Assembly: GCA_020850225.1 (NCBI GenBank) | Contig: JADZFD010000063.1 | Coordinates: 1-64,000, forward strand | From: Saprospiraceae bacterium | Lineage (GTDB): Bacteria; Bacteroidota; Bacteroidia; Chitinophagales; Saprospiraceae | Direction: 5' to 3' | Length of the DNA: 64,000 bases | Shown: in pieces, positions 18,187-29,108 of the stretch | Layout: every line of letters begins with the position of its first letter | Numbering within the stretch: the stretch's first letter is position 1 | Translations under genes and position numbers: made by a program | The notes under the pieces: generated by a model | What the model saw: only the letters and a program-made list of their open reading frames with translations | Database searches by the model: none | Told to the model about the DNA's origin: nothing

Positions 18187-19983
18187 ATGGAGAAAGAAGA
18201 AATAACCAAAAACCCTAAATTTAAAAAGGATTCTGCAAAAAAGGCATTACGTATTTTCAAATACATTCGGCCGTATATGTGGTATTTTGTTACCGGAATG
18301 ATTTTTCTGGTACTCAGCAGCTTATTATTTATGGGGTTGATGGGATTGCCGGGTGAAATGGCTAATATAGCATTGGGAAAGCCTAAATTCAATCTTGGTT
18401 TATCTGTAAAGGATTTCGGATGGATATTTCTGATAATCCTGATTTTGCAGGGTGTATTCAGCTATCTGCGTACCTATTTATTTGCCGTAGTTTCTGAAAA
18501 AGGTATGGCCGATTTACGCATACGACTTTATCAGAAAATCATCACTCAACCTATTCATTTTTTTGAAGAAAGGCGTGTGGGAGAATTGACAAGCAGGATT
18601 ACTACGGATGTTGAGCAGTTACAATCCGTATTTTCAGTCACTTTAGGTGAGTTTATACGACAGATAGTCGTTCTGATAGCCGGTATCATCATCATTATCG
18701 TCTGGACACCTAAATTGTCCATGATTATGCTTATGACTTTTCCCGCCATAGTAATAAGTGCCATGTTTTTTGGCAAATACATCAAGCAATTGTCTCGTCA
18801 AAGGCAGGATGAACTGGCACATACCAACACAATCGTTGAGGAAACCTTCCAGTCATTTGCCATCGTGAAGGCATTTGCCAATGAATGGTACGAAGTCATC
18901 CGATACAGTAAATCTGTAGAAAAAATTGTTTCTGTATCCTTGAGTTTTGCCAAAATGAGAGGTTTATTTTTCACCTTTATCATAACGATTCTATTCGGTG
19001 GCATCTTCTTTATACTCTGGCAAGGAGCATTGCTACTTGAACGGCATGAGATGGAAGCAGGAGATCTGTTCTCATTTATTATGTACACAGGTATACTGGG
19101 AGGTGCCATTGCAAGTTTGGGTACATTGTCAACCCAGATTCTCACTGCTATAGGAGCAACGGAGCGTATTCTCGATATACTGGAATGTGATTCAGAACTT
19201 GATATCCAAGACAACGCTTCTGAAGGCGAAGCATTACACGTAAAGGGAAACATAGTTTACAATAACATTTCCTTCGCTTATCCCACACGCAAGGACCTTC
19301 CGGTATTGAAGGATATCAATATGCATATAAAAGCTGGTCAAAGAATAGCGCTCGTAGGTCAAAGCGGAGCGGGAAAGTCTACTCTTACACAGCTTTTACT
19401 TAAATTTTACAAACCAGATTCAGGAACCATAACCGTTGACGACCTTGATATCAATGACATGAATCTGACGCATTATCGTAACAATCTGGCTATTGTACCG
19501 CAGGAAGTCATACTTTTCGGTGGTTCTATCAGGGAAAATATATCCTACGGGAAGCCAGGAGCATCTGAATCTGAAATTATTGAAGCTGCCAGGCAGTCCA
19601 ACAGTCTGGAATTTATACATACATTTCCGGAAGGTCTGGATACTATCGTAGGAGACCGCGGTATAAAATTATCCGGAGGTCAAAGACAAAGAATTGCAAT
19701 AGCAAGAGCCTTGCTTAAAAACCCTAAGATTTTGATTTTGGACGAAGCAACTTCATCACTGGACGCAGAATCTGAAAGACTCGTACAGGAAGCACTTGAT
19801 GTGCTGATGGTCAACAGAACTTCCATCATCATAGCACACAGGTTGGCAACCATTAAAGATGTGGATTGGATATATGTCATTGACAATGGAGTCATTGCTG
19901 AACAGGGAACTCACAGCGATCTGATAGAAATTAAAAATGGCGTTTATGCATCTTTGGCAAAGCTACAGTTTGAGAATACTTAA
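18187..19983 (+). CDS. ABC transporter, MsbA-like fused permease/ATPase
   Basis: This 598-residue half-transporter would work as a homodimer in the inner membrane. The N-terminal six-helix exporter domain occupies residues about 25-330. The ATPase domain has Walker A GQSGAGKST (about 390), Q-loop VPQEVILFGGSIRENI, signature LSGGQRQR, Walker B ILILDEATSSLD and the switch His in IIAHRLATI. This layout is shared by MsbA (lipid A flippase) and many peptide and drug exporters, so the substrate is open. Housekeeping lipid export is a reasonable guess given the tatC/murB surroundings, but it is inference. No accessory protein gene is adjacent. Confidence 0.93.
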   Translation: MEKEEITKNPKFKKDSAKKALRIFKYIRPYMWYFVTGMIFLVLSSLLFMGLMGLPGEMANIALGKPKFNLGLSVKDFGWIFLIILILQGVFSYLRTYLFAVVSEKGMADLRIRLYQKIITQPIHFFEERRVGELTSRITTDVEQLQSVFSVTLGEFIRQIVVLIAGIIIIIVWTPKLSMIMLMTFPAIVISAMFFGKYIKQLSRQRQDELAHTNTIVEETFQSFAIVKAFANEWYEVIRYSKSVEKIVSVSLSFAKMRGLFFTFIITILFGGIFFILWQGALLLERHEMEAGDLFSFIMYTGILGGAIASLGTLSTQILTAIGATERILDILECDSELDIQDNASEGEALHVKGNIVYNNISFAYPTRKDLPVLKDINMHIKAGQRIALVGQSGAGKSTLTQLLLKFYKPDSGTITVDDLDINDMNLTHYRNNLAIVPQEVILFGGSIRENISYGKPGASESEIIEAARQSNSLEFIHTFPEGLDTIVGDRGIKLSGGQRQRIAIARALLKNPKILILDEATSSLDAESERLVQEALDVLMVNRTSIIIAHRLATIKDVDWIYVIDNGVIAEQGTHSDLIEIKNGVYASLAKLQFENT

Positions 19984-20092
19984 CCTGTTGAAACCGACAA
20001 CCATTAAAAACTTATAATACTTTCTTTTTGTTGAATGATAATAAATCTTTTACTTAATACAGTTTTTTGAACACCTTCAATCCATTTCGATT

Positions 20093-20713
20093 ATGTTAAA
20101 AAAAGTATTCATATTTTTATTCGTCGTTTTATCTATGCAAGTAAATGCACAGTTCGGATATGGTTTTACTGCATCTACAGATTTATACTCAAGATATGTC
20201 AATCCCAAGGACAATATACTTTCTCCTTCATCCGGAAGTGCATTACTAAACTTAGGAGCCGGCCCGAAAATATGGATTGGAGGCAAAAAATTCTCTTTCT
20301 CAGCCGAAGGTCAGGCTGTTCTGGGGTTTCTCAGCTTGTCATCAGGTGATTACAAAGGTTTGGGGTCTATCTCATTTCCGGTACTCGGGAAATTCAACTT
20401 CAAAGGATTGAGCGGATTCAACTCAGAAGGACAAACAGGGTTTTCAATTGGTGGTGGTATACAATGGAGTAAAACTGAGTTTTTCGGTTTGCAGGATGAC
20501 GCCAAATCAAAAGGAGTCATAAGAGACTACTTTCCAACCTATGTGGTTCAGCTTGGCTGGGGTTTTGGTGTCAGTGGATTTGGGTTGCAGGGAATAGCCA
20601 GATATGGGATAAATCCGGACGACAGTTCAAGTAATACGCTCAATATTGGATTTCAGTATGATTTCAATCTTCCTTTATTAAAAAGGATTGACAACCCTGA
20701 AAGCGCACTCTGA
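20093..20713 (+). CDS. probable outer membrane beta-barrel protein
   Basis: This 206-residue protein has a signal peptide (about 1-19, ending VNAQ) and alternating hydrophobic/polar strands rich in Gly and aromatic residues, ending in a strand like NLNIGFQYDFNLPL. That suggests a small outer-membrane beta-barrel, though no family is recognised. The 3' end overlaps the murB frame by 26 bases. It lies 109 bp after the ABC transporter with no clear promoter between. Function unknown. Confidence 0.65.
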   Translation: MLKKVFIFLFVVLSMQVNAQFGYGFTASTDLYSRYVNPKDNILSPSSGSALLNLGAGPKIWIGGKKFSFSAEGQAVLGFLSLSSGDYKGLGSISFPVLGKFNFKGLSGFNSEGQTGFSIGGGIQWSKTEFFGLQDDAKSKGVIRDYFPTYVVQLGWGFGVSGFGLQGIARYGINPDDSSSNTLNIGFQYDFNLPLLKRIDNPESAL

Positions 20714-21725
20714 TCAACTTTTTGGCTTGGAAACTTCATTAAAACCATATAATACCTTTGGACTGGACGCACACTGTTCGGGATTGTATCATATCTACAG
20801 TGCAAAGGATTTCATTGAATTTCTGCATAAAGAATTAACTCCGTTTAGGATTATAGGTGGAGGATCCAACATCTTGCTTACAGGTGATATAAATGGTTAT
20901 ATTGTCAAAAATGAGATAAAAGGCATTCATATAGAGGAAGAAAATGACGAAACTATACAAGTCCGCGTCGGATCGGGAGAAATATGGCATCAATTTGTTA
21001 TGTGGTCACTATCCCATCGATTATACGGACTTGAAAATCTGTCATTAATTCCCGGCACTGTAGGTGCGGCGCCTATGCAAAATATAGGAGCTTATGGAAT
21101 CGAGCAGGAACATGTGTTTCACAGTCTGAATGCTATTGAAATTGCAACAGGCAAAATTGTCAACTTTTCTAAGGAAGTATGTATGTTCGGATACCGAGAG
21201 AGTATTTTTAAGAACACACATAAAGACAAGTATTTTATTACAGATGTAACGTATTGTCTATATAAAAAACCACAGCGTCTGCATATTGCTTACGGTGCCA
21301 TTGCTGAAACACTGCAAATGAAACATATCTCTAATCCTACAAGCAGTGATATCTCTGAAGTAGTCATTGAAATCAGAAAATCAAAACTTCCTGATCCGAA
21401 AATTATCGGCAATGCAGGCAGTTTTTTTAAGAACCCCGTTATTGATATAAATCATTATAAGTCTTTAAAAATTCAGTATCCGGATATTCCATCTTATCCT
21501 GTATCAGAGAGTGCAGTAAAAGTTCCTGCCGGATGGCTTATTGAACAATTGGGTTTCAAAGGAATTATCAGAGAAAATATAGGTGTTCATAAGAAACAGG
21601 CACTCGTCCTTGTAAATTATGGTAACGGTAGTGGAAGAGACATCTGGAATCTTGCTATGGAAATCCAGAATAAAGTAAGAGAAGTCTTTAGTATAGATAT
21701 AGCACCTGAAGTAAATATTTGGTAA
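20688..21725 (+). CDS. murB: UDP-N-acetylenolpyruvoylglucosamine reductase MurB
   Basis: MurB reduces UDP-GlcNAc-enolpyruvate to UDP-MurNAc using FAD and NADPH, the second committed step of peptidoglycan synthesis. The 345-residue protein shows LKPYNTFGLDA, the FAD-binding RIIGGGSNILLTGD, SLIPGTVGAAPMQNIGAYG, YRESIFKN and a C-terminal GSFFKNPV...VPAGWLIEQLGFKG, as in the E. coli-type (type I) enzyme. There is no in-frame ATG near the expected start: an in-frame stop lies six bases upstream of TTG 20688, so TTG (or CTG 20697) is used. The gene overlaps the preceding barrel gene by 26 bases. A hairpin terminator follows. Confidence 0.96.
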   Translation: MTTLKAHSDQLFGLETSLKPYNTFGLDAHCSGLYHIYSAKDFIEFLHKELTPFRIIGGGSNILLTGDINGYIVKNEIKGIHIEEENDETIQVRVGSGEIWHQFVMWSLSHRLYGLENLSLIPGTVGAAPMQNIGAYGIEQEHVFHSLNAIEIATGKIVNFSKEVCMFGYRESIFKNTHKDKYFITDVTYCLYKKPQRLHIAYGAIAETLQMKHISNPTSSDISEVVIEIRKSKLPDPKIIGNAGSFFKNPVIDINHYKSLKIQYPDIPSYPVSESAVKVPAGWLIEQLGFKGIIRENIGVHKKQALVLVNYGNGSGRDIWNLAMEIQNKVREVFSIDIAPEVNIW

Positions 21726-21746
21726 ACATTCCGTTAATCATATTAT

Positions 21747-21785
21747 GAAAAAGAGGTTAACATTTAAAATGCTAACCTCTTTTTC
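21747..21785. terminator. bidirectional terminator between murB and the TPR gene
   Basis: A near-perfect inverted repeat with 19-base arms (one mismatch) begins GAAAAAGAGGTTA and ends TAACCTCTTTTTC. The A-run on one side and T-run on the other suit both converging genes. Confidence 0.88.
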
Positions 21786-21807
21786 ATTACAATATATGCG
21801 ATCTGGT

Positions 21808-23109
21808 CTACTGACCTCCCAATTTTTCGATTTTTGCCTTGTATTCCTGAGATTTTTCCAATTCTCCTTGTCTTGCATAAATCTCTTTAAGTGCGATTTT
21901 AACGTTCAGATCCTTCGGATCCAGATCTTCTGCTTTTATGAAATATGGCAATGCCTGATTAAAATATCCGTCCATTTCATCCTTTAAAGCCTTGTATTTT
22001 TTATTACCGGCTGGTGTATAGTCGTTGCTCAATGCATTGAGCTTTTCTGTCATACTTGCTGCTTTATTGTAATATAACGCACCCTGACTGTATACCGCAT
22101 CAAAGTTTTTAGCATCCTTAGTCACTGCCTGACTATAATAATCGAATGCAAGATTAAAATATTTATCTGCCTGTTCAATGTTTCCTGCAGTGCGTTCTCT
22201 TTGATTTATCTGATCATACACATTACCTAAAGTAGTATATACCGATACGTTATCCGGTTCTTTGGCTATTGCCGCCTTCAATTTATCTATCAGAATATCC
22301 AACTTTCCTTCACGCAAATAATAATTGATCTCAGCAAAGAGTAGACTACTGTCTTCCGGAGCCAACTTTTTACCTGCATTCAGATATTCAGTTGCTTTTG
22401 CTTCATCTTTATCTACTGTAAGTGTAAACAAAGCTTCATACACCAGTGGATGGTTGTATTTAGCTTCGTATAATTTTTTCAGAACAGGAAGTACATCCTC
22501 TTTATTTTCACCCAGATATCCTGCTACTGCTGTGTAAAAATAATGATCATTTCGTAATACTTCATCATCCAAACGGCTTGTCAATTTATTCTGATTCAGG
22601 TATTCATAATCTTTTATACCTGCATTAAAATTCCTGTATGCATTGACATAATCATTCTTTTGAAAAAATGTTATTCCTATATTATTAACAATTTCTTCAT
22701 TTTCTTTAATGCCATTCAATGCATCTTTGGTCTGTGATTTTTTAATGGCAATACCCATAGCTTTTTCGAAAGCTTCCAAAGCAACCAAACCTGCATCAGG
22801 CGTATTTAAAGGTGATGATTTACCAGCCTGTTCATCAATAATCATTTTTGTCATTTCGCTCTTTGCAATTTCGTTGTATAGCTGACCTTTTGACAACCAT
22901 GCTTCCGGACTGGATTTGGCTTCGTCCGTTTTAAATACTGCATCAAGTATAGTTAAAGCTTCATCCAGTGAAGATTTATTTGCAGTTGGATCCAAATAAT
23001 ACTTGGACAGTAATTTATTGGCATTTTTAAGTTCCTTTTTATATTCCTGACCATAAGAGATACCGACAGTCAGAACAAGGAAAAATACATTTAAAAAAAT
23101 TCGTTTCAT
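21808..23109 (-). CDS. secreted tetratricopeptide-repeat protein
   Basis: This 433-residue protein has a signal peptide (about 1-20, ending ISYGQ) and is helical throughout, with TPR-like units such as DYVNAYRNFNAGI, VSVYTTLGNVYDQ, FNLAFDYYSQAVTKDAKNFDAVYSQGALYYNKA and ALPYFIKAEDLDPKDLNVKIALKEIYARQGE. It is predicted to be periplasmic, since no lipobox or sorting tail is seen. TPR proteins of this kind mediate protein contacts, and no specific partner can be named. It follows gyrA on the same strand with a 136-bp gap and carries its own possible TACTTTTG element at 23139-23146. Confidence 0.82.
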   Translation of the reverse strand: MKRIFLNVFFLVLTVGISYGQEYKKELKNANKLLSKYYLDPTANKSSLDEALTILDAVFKTDEAKSSPEAWLSKGQLYNEIAKSEMTKMIIDEQAGKSSPLNTPDAGLVALEAFEKAMGIAIKKSQTKDALNGIKENEEIVNNIGITFFQKNDYVNAYRNFNAGIKDYEYLNQNKLTSRLDDEVLRNDHYFYTAVAGYLGENKEDVLPVLKKLYEAKYNHPLVYEALFTLTVDKDEAKATEYLNAGKKLAPEDSSLLFAEINYYLREGKLDILIDKLKAAIAKEPDNVSVYTTLGNVYDQINQRERTAGNIEQADKYFNLAFDYYSQAVTKDAKNFDAVYSQGALYYNKAASMTEKLNALSNDYTPAGNKKYKALKDEMDGYFNQALPYFIKAEDLDPKDLNVKIALKEIYARQGELEKSQEYKAKIEKLGGQ

Positions 23110-23138
23110 TTTAAAAAAATTAGTAAAAGTTAAGAATA

Positions 23139-23146
23139 CAAAAGTA
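23139..23146 (-). promoter_or_regulatory. -7 promoter element of the TPR gene
   Basis: TACTTTTG on the minus strand fits TAnnTTTG and lies 29 bp before the start codon, in the gap after gyrA. Confidence 0.4.
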
Positions 23147-23245
23147 ATAAAATAATGCTACTTTAATAATGTTTAAACGATTCTGATTAACATATATATA
23201 TAAGATTGTGTTAAAATCTTTGAAAAATTTAGTTAAACACAATCA

Positions 23246-25714
23246 CTATTCTTCTTCCTCATCACTTTCTTCCCTGCTGATAACTGCCACATCTGCAATA
23301 TTGACATTTTCTTCTATACGGATGACCTTAACTCCCTGAGTAGCCCTACCCATAACACGGATGCTTGAAACAGATGTTCTGATTACGATACCATCCTGCG
23401 TGGTAATCATCAAATCATCGTATTCACTTACCCATTTAATTGCTATCAGTTTGCCTGTTTTATCAGTTATGTTGAGTGTTTTAACACCTTTCCCTCCTCG
23501 GTTAGTAATACGGTAATCCTCCAGAGGCGAACGTTTGCCGTTACCTTTTTCAGACACAACCAGAATTGAGTACTCAGCCAGTGTAATATCAGCTGATATC
23601 ATGCCTATGACTTCATCCTGTTCTCCATTGAGCGTGATTGCTTTAACACCCGCTGCACCTCGTCCCATAGGTCGTACTTTGGATTCGTTGAATCGAATTG
23701 CTCTTCCTTCTTTATTGGCTATTACAATTTCGTTGTTTCCATTAGTAAGTTTGGCTTCGAGCAGCTGGTCACCTTCATTGATGGTGATTGCATTGATACC
23801 ATTTACCCTTGGACGGGAAAATGCTTCAACTATCGTTTTCTTAACCATACCCTTTTTCGTACAGAAGATGATATAGTTATTATTTATAAAATGCTCATCA
23901 CTTAGATTATCTATTTTGATATATGCCCGCACTTTGTCATCGGATGGTATAGACAATATGTTCTGAATCACACGTCCCTGAGATGTCTTACTGGCTTCAG
24001 GAATTTCGAAAGCCCGCATCCAGAAACATCTGCCCTGTTCGGTAAACAGCAAGAGATAATCATGATTATGAGCTATAAACATTTGCTCAACGAAGTCCGT
24101 ATCTCTGGTCTTGGCCCCTCTAGATCCTCTGCCACCACGTCCCTGTGATCTGAATTCGTCTGTTTTGGTTCTTTTAATGTATCCCAGATGTGAAATCGTT
24201 ATGACCACTTCTTCATTTGGGATAAGATCTTCCATACTGATTTCTTCACCGGAATAGGATATTTCAGTGCGTCTTTTATCACCGTACTTATCATTGATTT
24301 CGTCAAGTTCTGTTTTGATTATACCTCTTTGCAATTCTTCACTGGCAAGTATGCTACGGTAATATTCAATTTTGGCAAGTATTTCCTGGTATTCTTCCCT
24401 AACCTTGTCTATCTCTAGACTTACCAATCTTTGAAGACGCATTTCCAGAATCGCCTTCGCCTGTATCTCTGACAGTTTGAATGAAGTCATCAACCCCTCC
24501 TTAGCTTCTTCTACCGTCTTGGATTGGCGGATGATACGGATGACTTCATCAATATTGTCCAGAGCAATCAATAATCCTTCAAGGATATGAGCTCTTTCCA
24601 GTGCTTTATCCAGATCATATTGTGTTCTTCTTACAATAACCTCCAATCTGAATGTGATGAATTCGCTTATCAGATCCTTTAGATTCAACATCATAGGTCG
24701 ACCATTGACAAGAGCAATGTTGTTAACACCATAGGATGATTGTAATGAAGTATATTTATACAGTTGACTCAGTACGACACTGGCCATTGCTTCTCTTTTG
24801 ACCTCAACAACAATACGCAGTCCCTGACGATCTGATTCATCTCTCAAATCTGAGATCCCTTCAATTTTACCTTCATTGACAAGTTCTGCTATCCGGCTTA
24901 CAAGAAGTGCTTTATTAACCTGAAAAGGAATCTCCGTTATTACGATAATCTCTCTTCCTGTATTCAAAGTCTCTATATTGGCTCTTCCTCTTAATACGAC
25001 TCTCCCCCTGCCTGTTTCAAATGCATCTTTAACACCTGAATAACCGTATATAATACCTCCTGTTGGAAAATCCGGAGCTTTAATGTATTCCATTAATCCT
25101 TCGATAGTAATATCCGGATTATCGATTGCGGCTTTTGTACCTTCGATTACTTCTGACAAGTTATGCGGCAACATATTAGTAGCCATACCTACTGCAATTC
25201 CGGACGCTCCATTGATTAACAGGTTAGGAATTTTAGCAGGAAGTACTGTTGGTTCTTCCAGAGAATCATCAAAATTCAATTTAAAGTCTACCGTATTCTT
25301 ACCAATATCTGCCAGCATTTCGTCGGAGATTCTAGCCATCCTTGCTTCAGTATAACGCATTGCTGCCGGCCCGTCACCATCCATAGAACCGAAGTTTCCC
25401 TGGCCATCTACAAGCGGATACCTGAGTGACCAGTCCTGAGCCATACGCACCATCGCATCGTATACGGATGAGTCACCGTGTGGATGATACTTTCCCAATA
25501 CTTCCCCGACAATTCTTGCAGATTTCTTATGAGCTCTACCATATGGAACGCCCAATTCAGACATCCCAAACAGTACTCTTCTGTGTACGGGCTTCAAACC
25601 GTCTCTTACATCAGGAAGCGCTCTTGCCACGATGACAGACATCGAATAGTCAATATACGAAGACTTCATTTCATCTTCTATCAAAATCGGAATAATCCGC
25701 TGATCATTAGACAT
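23246..25714 (-). CDS. gyrA: DNA gyrase subunit A
   Basis: Subunit A cuts and rejoins DNA during negative supercoiling. The protein is 822 residues. The catalytic Tyr is Tyr121 (AMRYTEARM). The quinolone-resistance region reads [15 protein letters not shown], with Ser82 and Asp86 at the positions of E. coli Ser83 and Asp87, the usual sensitive state. The C-terminal half carries the repeated beta-pinwheel blades with a GyrA-box-like [12 protein letters not shown] (about 530), which supports gyrase over topoisomerase IV. The acidic tail (EESDEEEE) is common. No gyrB is adjacent. A TATCTTTG promoter element lies 36 bp upstream, and the gene is divergent from the M1 peptidase. Confidence 0.96.
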   Translation of the reverse strand: MSNDQRIIPILIEDEMKSSYIDYSMSVIVARALPDVRDGLKPVHRRVLFGMSELGVPYGRAHKKSARIVGEVLGKYHPHGDSSVYDAMVRMAQDWSLRYPLVDGQGNFGSMDGDGPAAMRYTEARMARISDEMLADIGKNTVDFKLNFDDSLEEPTVLPAKIPNLLINGASGIAVGMATNMLPHNLSEVIEGTKAAIDNPDITIEGLMEYIKAPDFPTGGIIYGYSGVKDAFETGRGRVVLRGRANIETLNTGREIIVITEIPFQVNKALLVSRIAELVNEGKIEGISDLRDESDRQGLRIVVEVKREAMASVVLSQLYKYTSLQSSYGVNNIALVNGRPMMLNLKDLISEFITFRLEVIVRRTQYDLDKALERAHILEGLLIALDNIDEVIRIIRQSKTVEEAKEGLMTSFKLSEIQAKAILEMRLQRLVSLEIDKVREEYQEILAKIEYYRSILASEELQRGIIKTELDEINDKYGDKRRTEISYSGEEISMEDLIPNEEVVITISHLGYIKRTKTDEFRSQGRGGRGSRGAKTRDTDFVEQMFIAHNHDYLLLFTEQGRCFWMRAFEIPEASKTSQGRVIQNILSIPSDDKVRAYIKIDNLSDEHFINNNYIIFCTKKGMVKKTIVEAFSRPRVNGINAITINEGDQLLEAKLTNGNNEIVIANKEGRAIRFNESKVRPMGRGAAGVKAITLNGEQDEVIGMISADITLAEYSILVVSEKGNGKRSPLEDYRITNRGGKGVKTLNITDKTGKLIAIKWVSEYDDLMITTQDGIVIRTSVSSIRVMGRATQGVKVIRIEENVNIADVAVISREESDEEEE

Positions 25715-25750
25715 ATATATATATAATTATTTATTGTTAAATATAATGTG

Positions 25751-25758
25751 CAAAGATA
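25751..25758 (-). promoter_or_regulatory. -7 promoter element of gyrA
   Basis: TATCTTTG on the minus strand is an exact TAnnTTTG match, 36 bp before the gyrA ATG. Confidence 0.65.
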
Positions 25759-25953
25759 ACAATAAATATCATATTTTAAAAATTACAATCCAATAAAGTT
25801 GATTAAAAATGTATATTGTTTTAAAATAATTAAACATTAAAAATCAATAATTTACGATTTATTCAAGTATTATTAATCTTCATATTAAATAATGTCTGTT
25901 TTCGTACAACAAATATTATCTTGCAAGCTTTTATATCATGAAATAACACATAT

Positions 25954-27642
25954 ATGCATCTGATAAAAACAAAAAACCTGATTGTTATCTGCATTGTGCT
26001 GCTAACCTGCAAACTCAATGCTCAAAAGACCATTTTCACGCATAATGATACACTACGCGGATTTATCACCAAAGAAAGAGCGTGGTGGGACGTATTGCAT
26101 TACGATCTCAATGTAAAAGTTAATCCGTCAGATAAAACATTCACCGGTTTCAACACGATCACCTATAAGGTACTTAATGCTGATTCAATAATGCAGATTG
26201 ATCTGCAAAGTCCTATGATTATCACCGAAGTCAGAAGTGATACATCAAAATTAGACTATATGAATGACGGCAATGTATGGTATATCAATACGGGCAAATC
26301 AATACGACCCGGAGAGGTAAATACCATTACAATATTTTATAACGGCAAGGTACATCAGGCTCATAATGCACCATGGGATGGCGGTGTAGTATGGTCAAAA
26401 GACAAAAAAGGAAATGATTTTATTGCTACTGCCTGTCAGGGAATCGGAGCCAGTATATGGTGGCCGTGTAAGGACCATACATATGATGAACCGGATAGTA
26501 TGCAGATAACCATTACGGCTCCAGATCACCTTTTCGGTGTTTCCAATGGTAGACTTAGATCTGTGATTCAGAATAATGACAGAACAAAATCTTATAAATG
26601 GGCAGTTATAAGTCCTATTAATAATTATGGAGTCAACCTGAATGTCGGAGATTATGTACATTTCAGTGAAGTATATAATGGGGAAAAAGGGAAACTGGAT
26701 TGTAACTATTATGTACTCAGGGATAATCTGACCAAGGCAAAAATACATTTTAAAGATGTAGCAAGAATGTTGAAAGCATTCGAATACTGGTTTGGTCCTT
26801 ATCCATTCTATGAAGACGGTTACAAGCTTGTAGAAGTACCTTACCTGGGCATGGAGCACCAAAGTAGTGTAACATATGGCAACAAATACCTCAACGGATA
26901 TTTAGGAAGCGATCTCAGCAACACTGGTTGGGGCTTAAAATTTGATTTCATAATTATCCACGAATCCGGACATGAATGGTTTGGAAATAACATCACGCAT
27001 AAGGATGTTGCTGATATGTGGATACATGAAGGCTTTACTAGTTACAGTGAAAATTTATTTTTGGATTATTACTACGGTTCTGCTGCATCAGCCGCATATA
27101 CGATTGGAACCCGACGGAGAATAATGAATGACATACCAATAATCGGAGTATATGATGTCAATGAGGCCGGATCAGAAGATATGTACTATAAAGGAGCCAA
27201 TATGTTACTGATGCTGAGAACTGCTGTTGGTGATGATCAGAAATGGAGAAATTTATTGAGAGGTTTAAATCTGCATTTCTATCACAAAATTGTAACAACT
27301 CAGGAAGTTGAAGACTATATTGCTAACGCCCTGAACATGGATTTAAAAGGCTTTTTCAACCAGTATCTGCGTACAATTCAGATACCCCAATTAGTTGCCG
27401 AAGTTAAAGGAAATAAAATAAGATACAAATGGGATAATTGTGTACAAGATTTCAAGATTCCGATTCAATTGGAAGTAAATAACAAAAAATACAGCATTAC
27501 ACCTTCCACTCAGTGGCAAACACTTGATATCAGGAAGTTTGTAGAAGATATCCAACTGAGCAATAATTATTATTGTACAAAAAACTTTACCGGCATCAAA
27601 AAGTCATATAATGCACGTAAGAAAACTGCTTATCAAAATTAA
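25954..27642 (+). CDS. M1 family metallopeptidase (aminopeptidase N-like), secreted
   Basis: This zinc peptidase would remove N-terminal residues from peptides. The 562-residue protein has a signal peptide (ending about residue 24, LNAQ), so it probably acts in the periplasm or outside. An N-terminal beta domain precedes the catalytic domain. The substrate-anchoring motif appears as LGMEHQS (GAMEN in classical members). The zinc site is HESGHEWFGN (His336 and His340), with the third ligand in WIHEGFTSYSE. It lacks the long C-terminal helical domain of aminopeptidase N, common in short Bacteroidota M1 members. A hairpin terminator follows. Confidence 0.92.
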   Translation: MHLIKTKNLIVICIVLLTCKLNAQKTIFTHNDTLRGFITKERAWWDVLHYDLNVKVNPSDKTFTGFNTITYKVLNADSIMQIDLQSPMIITEVRSDTSKLDYMNDGNVWYINTGKSIRPGEVNTITIFYNGKVHQAHNAPWDGGVVWSKDKKGNDFIATACQGIGASIWWPCKDHTYDEPDSMQITITAPDHLFGVSNGRLRSVIQNNDRTKSYKWAVISPINNYGVNLNVGDYVHFSEVYNGEKGKLDCNYYVLRDNLTKAKIHFKDVARMLKAFEYWFGPYPFYEDGYKLVEVPYLGMEHQSSVTYGNKYLNGYLGSDLSNTGWGLKFDFIIIHESGHEWFGNNITHKDVADMWIHEGFTSYSENLFLDYYYGSAASAAYTIGTRRRIMNDIPIIGVYDVNEAGSEDMYYKGANMLLMLRTAVGDDQKWRNLLRGLNLHFYHKIVTTQEVEDYIANALNMDLKGFFNQYLRTIQIPQLVAEVKGNKIRYKWDNCVQDFKIPIQLEVNNKKYSITPSTQWQTLDIRKFVEDIQLSNNYYCTKNFTGIKKSYNARKKTAYQN

Positions 27643-27659
27643 ATTGCCCCTTAAAATTT

Positions 27660-27695
27660 AAAAACGAAAAGGAACACTTGTTTCTTTTCGTTTTT
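27660..27695. terminator. terminator between the M1 peptidase and thiolase genes
   Basis: Arms AAAAACGAAAAG and CTTTTCGTTTTT, with A and T runs on both sides, form a strong hairpin between two convergent genes, so it may serve both. Confidence 0.85.
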
Positions 27696-27750
27696 AATAC
27701 AATCTGTGAAAATATTCCTGCTCTTACCTGAAACTATTTATGTTTCAAAT

Positions 27751-28929
27751 TCATACTCTTTCAATAATCATGGCACTTGCTCCTCCACCACCATTACAGA
27801 TAGCTACCATACCATATCGAGCATTATTTTGATGTAAAACATTAACTAACGTAGTCAAAACACGTGCACCAGAACAACCAAGTGGATGTCCTAAGGCAAC
27901 AGCACCACCATTCACATTTACCTTATCCTGGCTTAATCCAAAATGTTGAATAAATGCAAGAGTTACTACTGCGAATGCCTCATTTACTTCAAAATAATCA
28001 ATATCAGTAATGGATAGCCCAGCTCTTTCCAATGCTTTTTCAGCAGCAATAGCTGGAGCAGTGGTAAACCATTCAGGGTCCTGAGCACCATCAGCGTAGG
28101 ATACTATCCTTGCCAATGGTTTTAAATTATTATTCGATACAAAATCTTCACCTGCAAGTACTAAAGCCGCTGCACCATCATTAATAGTAGATGCATTGGC
28201 TGCTGTAACTGTACCTTCTTTTGTAAAAACAGGTCTTAAAGTTGGTATTTTATCAAATTTAACATTCTTATATTCTTCATCTACAGCAATAACCGTAACA
28301 TTGCCTTTTCTGTCTTTTACTTCAACCGGTACAACCTCATTGGCAAACTTCCCTGCTTCCCAGGCTGCTGCTGCACGTTGGTAGGACTGGATTGCGTACG
28401 CATCCTGTTCTTCACGACTGATTCCGCACTTTGTTGCTGTAGCATCGGCGAAGCATCCCATAGCCTGACCATCATACACATTGGCCAATCCATCCCTAAC
28501 CAATCCGTCCAGCACTTCTCCATTGCCGTAACCTAAGCCATACCTACCCTTTGGCAAATAATATGGTATAAGCGACATGTTTTCCATTCCTCCGGATACA
28601 ACAGCTTTGTTCAAACCTAATTGAATGGATTGTGCTCCAAACATTACAGCTTTCAATCCGGAAGCACATACTTTATTGACTGTAGTTGATGGAGTTGATT
28701 TATTCAAACCAGCCTGCAAAGCTACCTGTCTTGCAGGTGCCTGACCAGCATTTGCCTGAACAACCTGACCCATAAATATCTCATCCACATCTGCTATATC
28801 AATACCGGATTTTTCGACGGCTGCCTTAACTGACAAACTTCCTAATTGCGTTGCAGGAATTGAAGACAAACTATTACCAAAACTACCTATAGGTGTTCTT
28901 ACAGCAGATACTATATATACTTTTTGCAT
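27751..28929 (-). CDS. acetyl-CoA C-acetyltransferase (thiolase)
   Basis: This enzyme makes or cleaves acetoacetyl-CoA. The 392-residue length and motifs are typical of the thiolase II group: the acylated Cys88 in [11 protein letters not shown], the C-terminal [10 protein letters not shown] and the second active-site Cys in [10 protein letters not shown]. The central NEAFAV loop is present. It could serve ketone-body or fatty-acid degradation, isoprenoid precursor or polyhydroxybutyrate synthesis. No pathway partner lies next to it, so I do not choose between atoB and phaA. Confidence 0.93.
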   Translation of the reverse strand: MQKVYIVSAVRTPIGSFGNSLSSIPATQLGSLSVKAAVEKSGIDIADVDEIFMGQVVQANAGQAPARQVALQAGLNKSTPSTTVNKVCASGLKAVMFGAQSIQLGLNKAVVSGGMENMSLIPYYLPKGRYGLGYGNGEVLDGLVRDGLANVYDGQAMGCFADATATKCGISREEQDAYAIQSYQRAAAAWEAGKFANEVVPVEVKDRKGNVTVIAVDEEYKNVKFDKIPTLRPVFTKEGTVTAANASTINDGAAALVLAGEDFVSNNNLKPLARIVSYADGAQDPEWFTTAPAIAAEKALERAGLSITDIDYFEVNEAFAVVTLAFIQHFGLSQDKVNVNGGAVALGHPLGCSGARVLTTLVNVLHQNNARYGMVAICNGGGGASAMIIERV

Positions 28930-28961
28930 AATTAATATTTAAAGGTGATAAAAATTTGTAG

Positions 28962-28969
28962 CAAAATTA
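28962..28969 (-). promoter_or_regulatory. -7 promoter element of the thiolase gene
   Basis: TAATTTTG on the minus strand fits TAnnTTTG and lies 32 bp before the start codon. Confidence 0.4.
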
Positions 28970-29035
28970 AGTAAAATATCGTCAGATTCATAGCAAAACC
29001 GAATTTATATTCTCACCAGGATCTTATTAATAAAA

Positions 29036-29069
29036 ATATCCATCAGACATACAACAACCTGATGGATAT
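29036..29069 (-). terminator. terminator after the TonB gene
   Basis: Perfect 11-base arms (ATATCCATCAG and its complement) with a 12-base loop are followed in the minus direction by ATTTTTATTA. It lies 40 bp after the tonB stop codon. Confidence 0.75.
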
Positions 29070-29108
29070 ATAAATAAAACATATCTATGACTATTAAAAA
29101 GAATCTTT

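Noticed and set aside
23246-25714. Possible quinolone-resistance changes in GyrA
   Set aside because: Ser82 and Asp86 match the usual sensitive residues, so no resistance change is visible.
26395-26862. ORF of 155 aa antisense to the M1 peptidase gene
   Set aside because: Shadow of the peptidase coding frame, with irregular Cys-rich composition and no start context.
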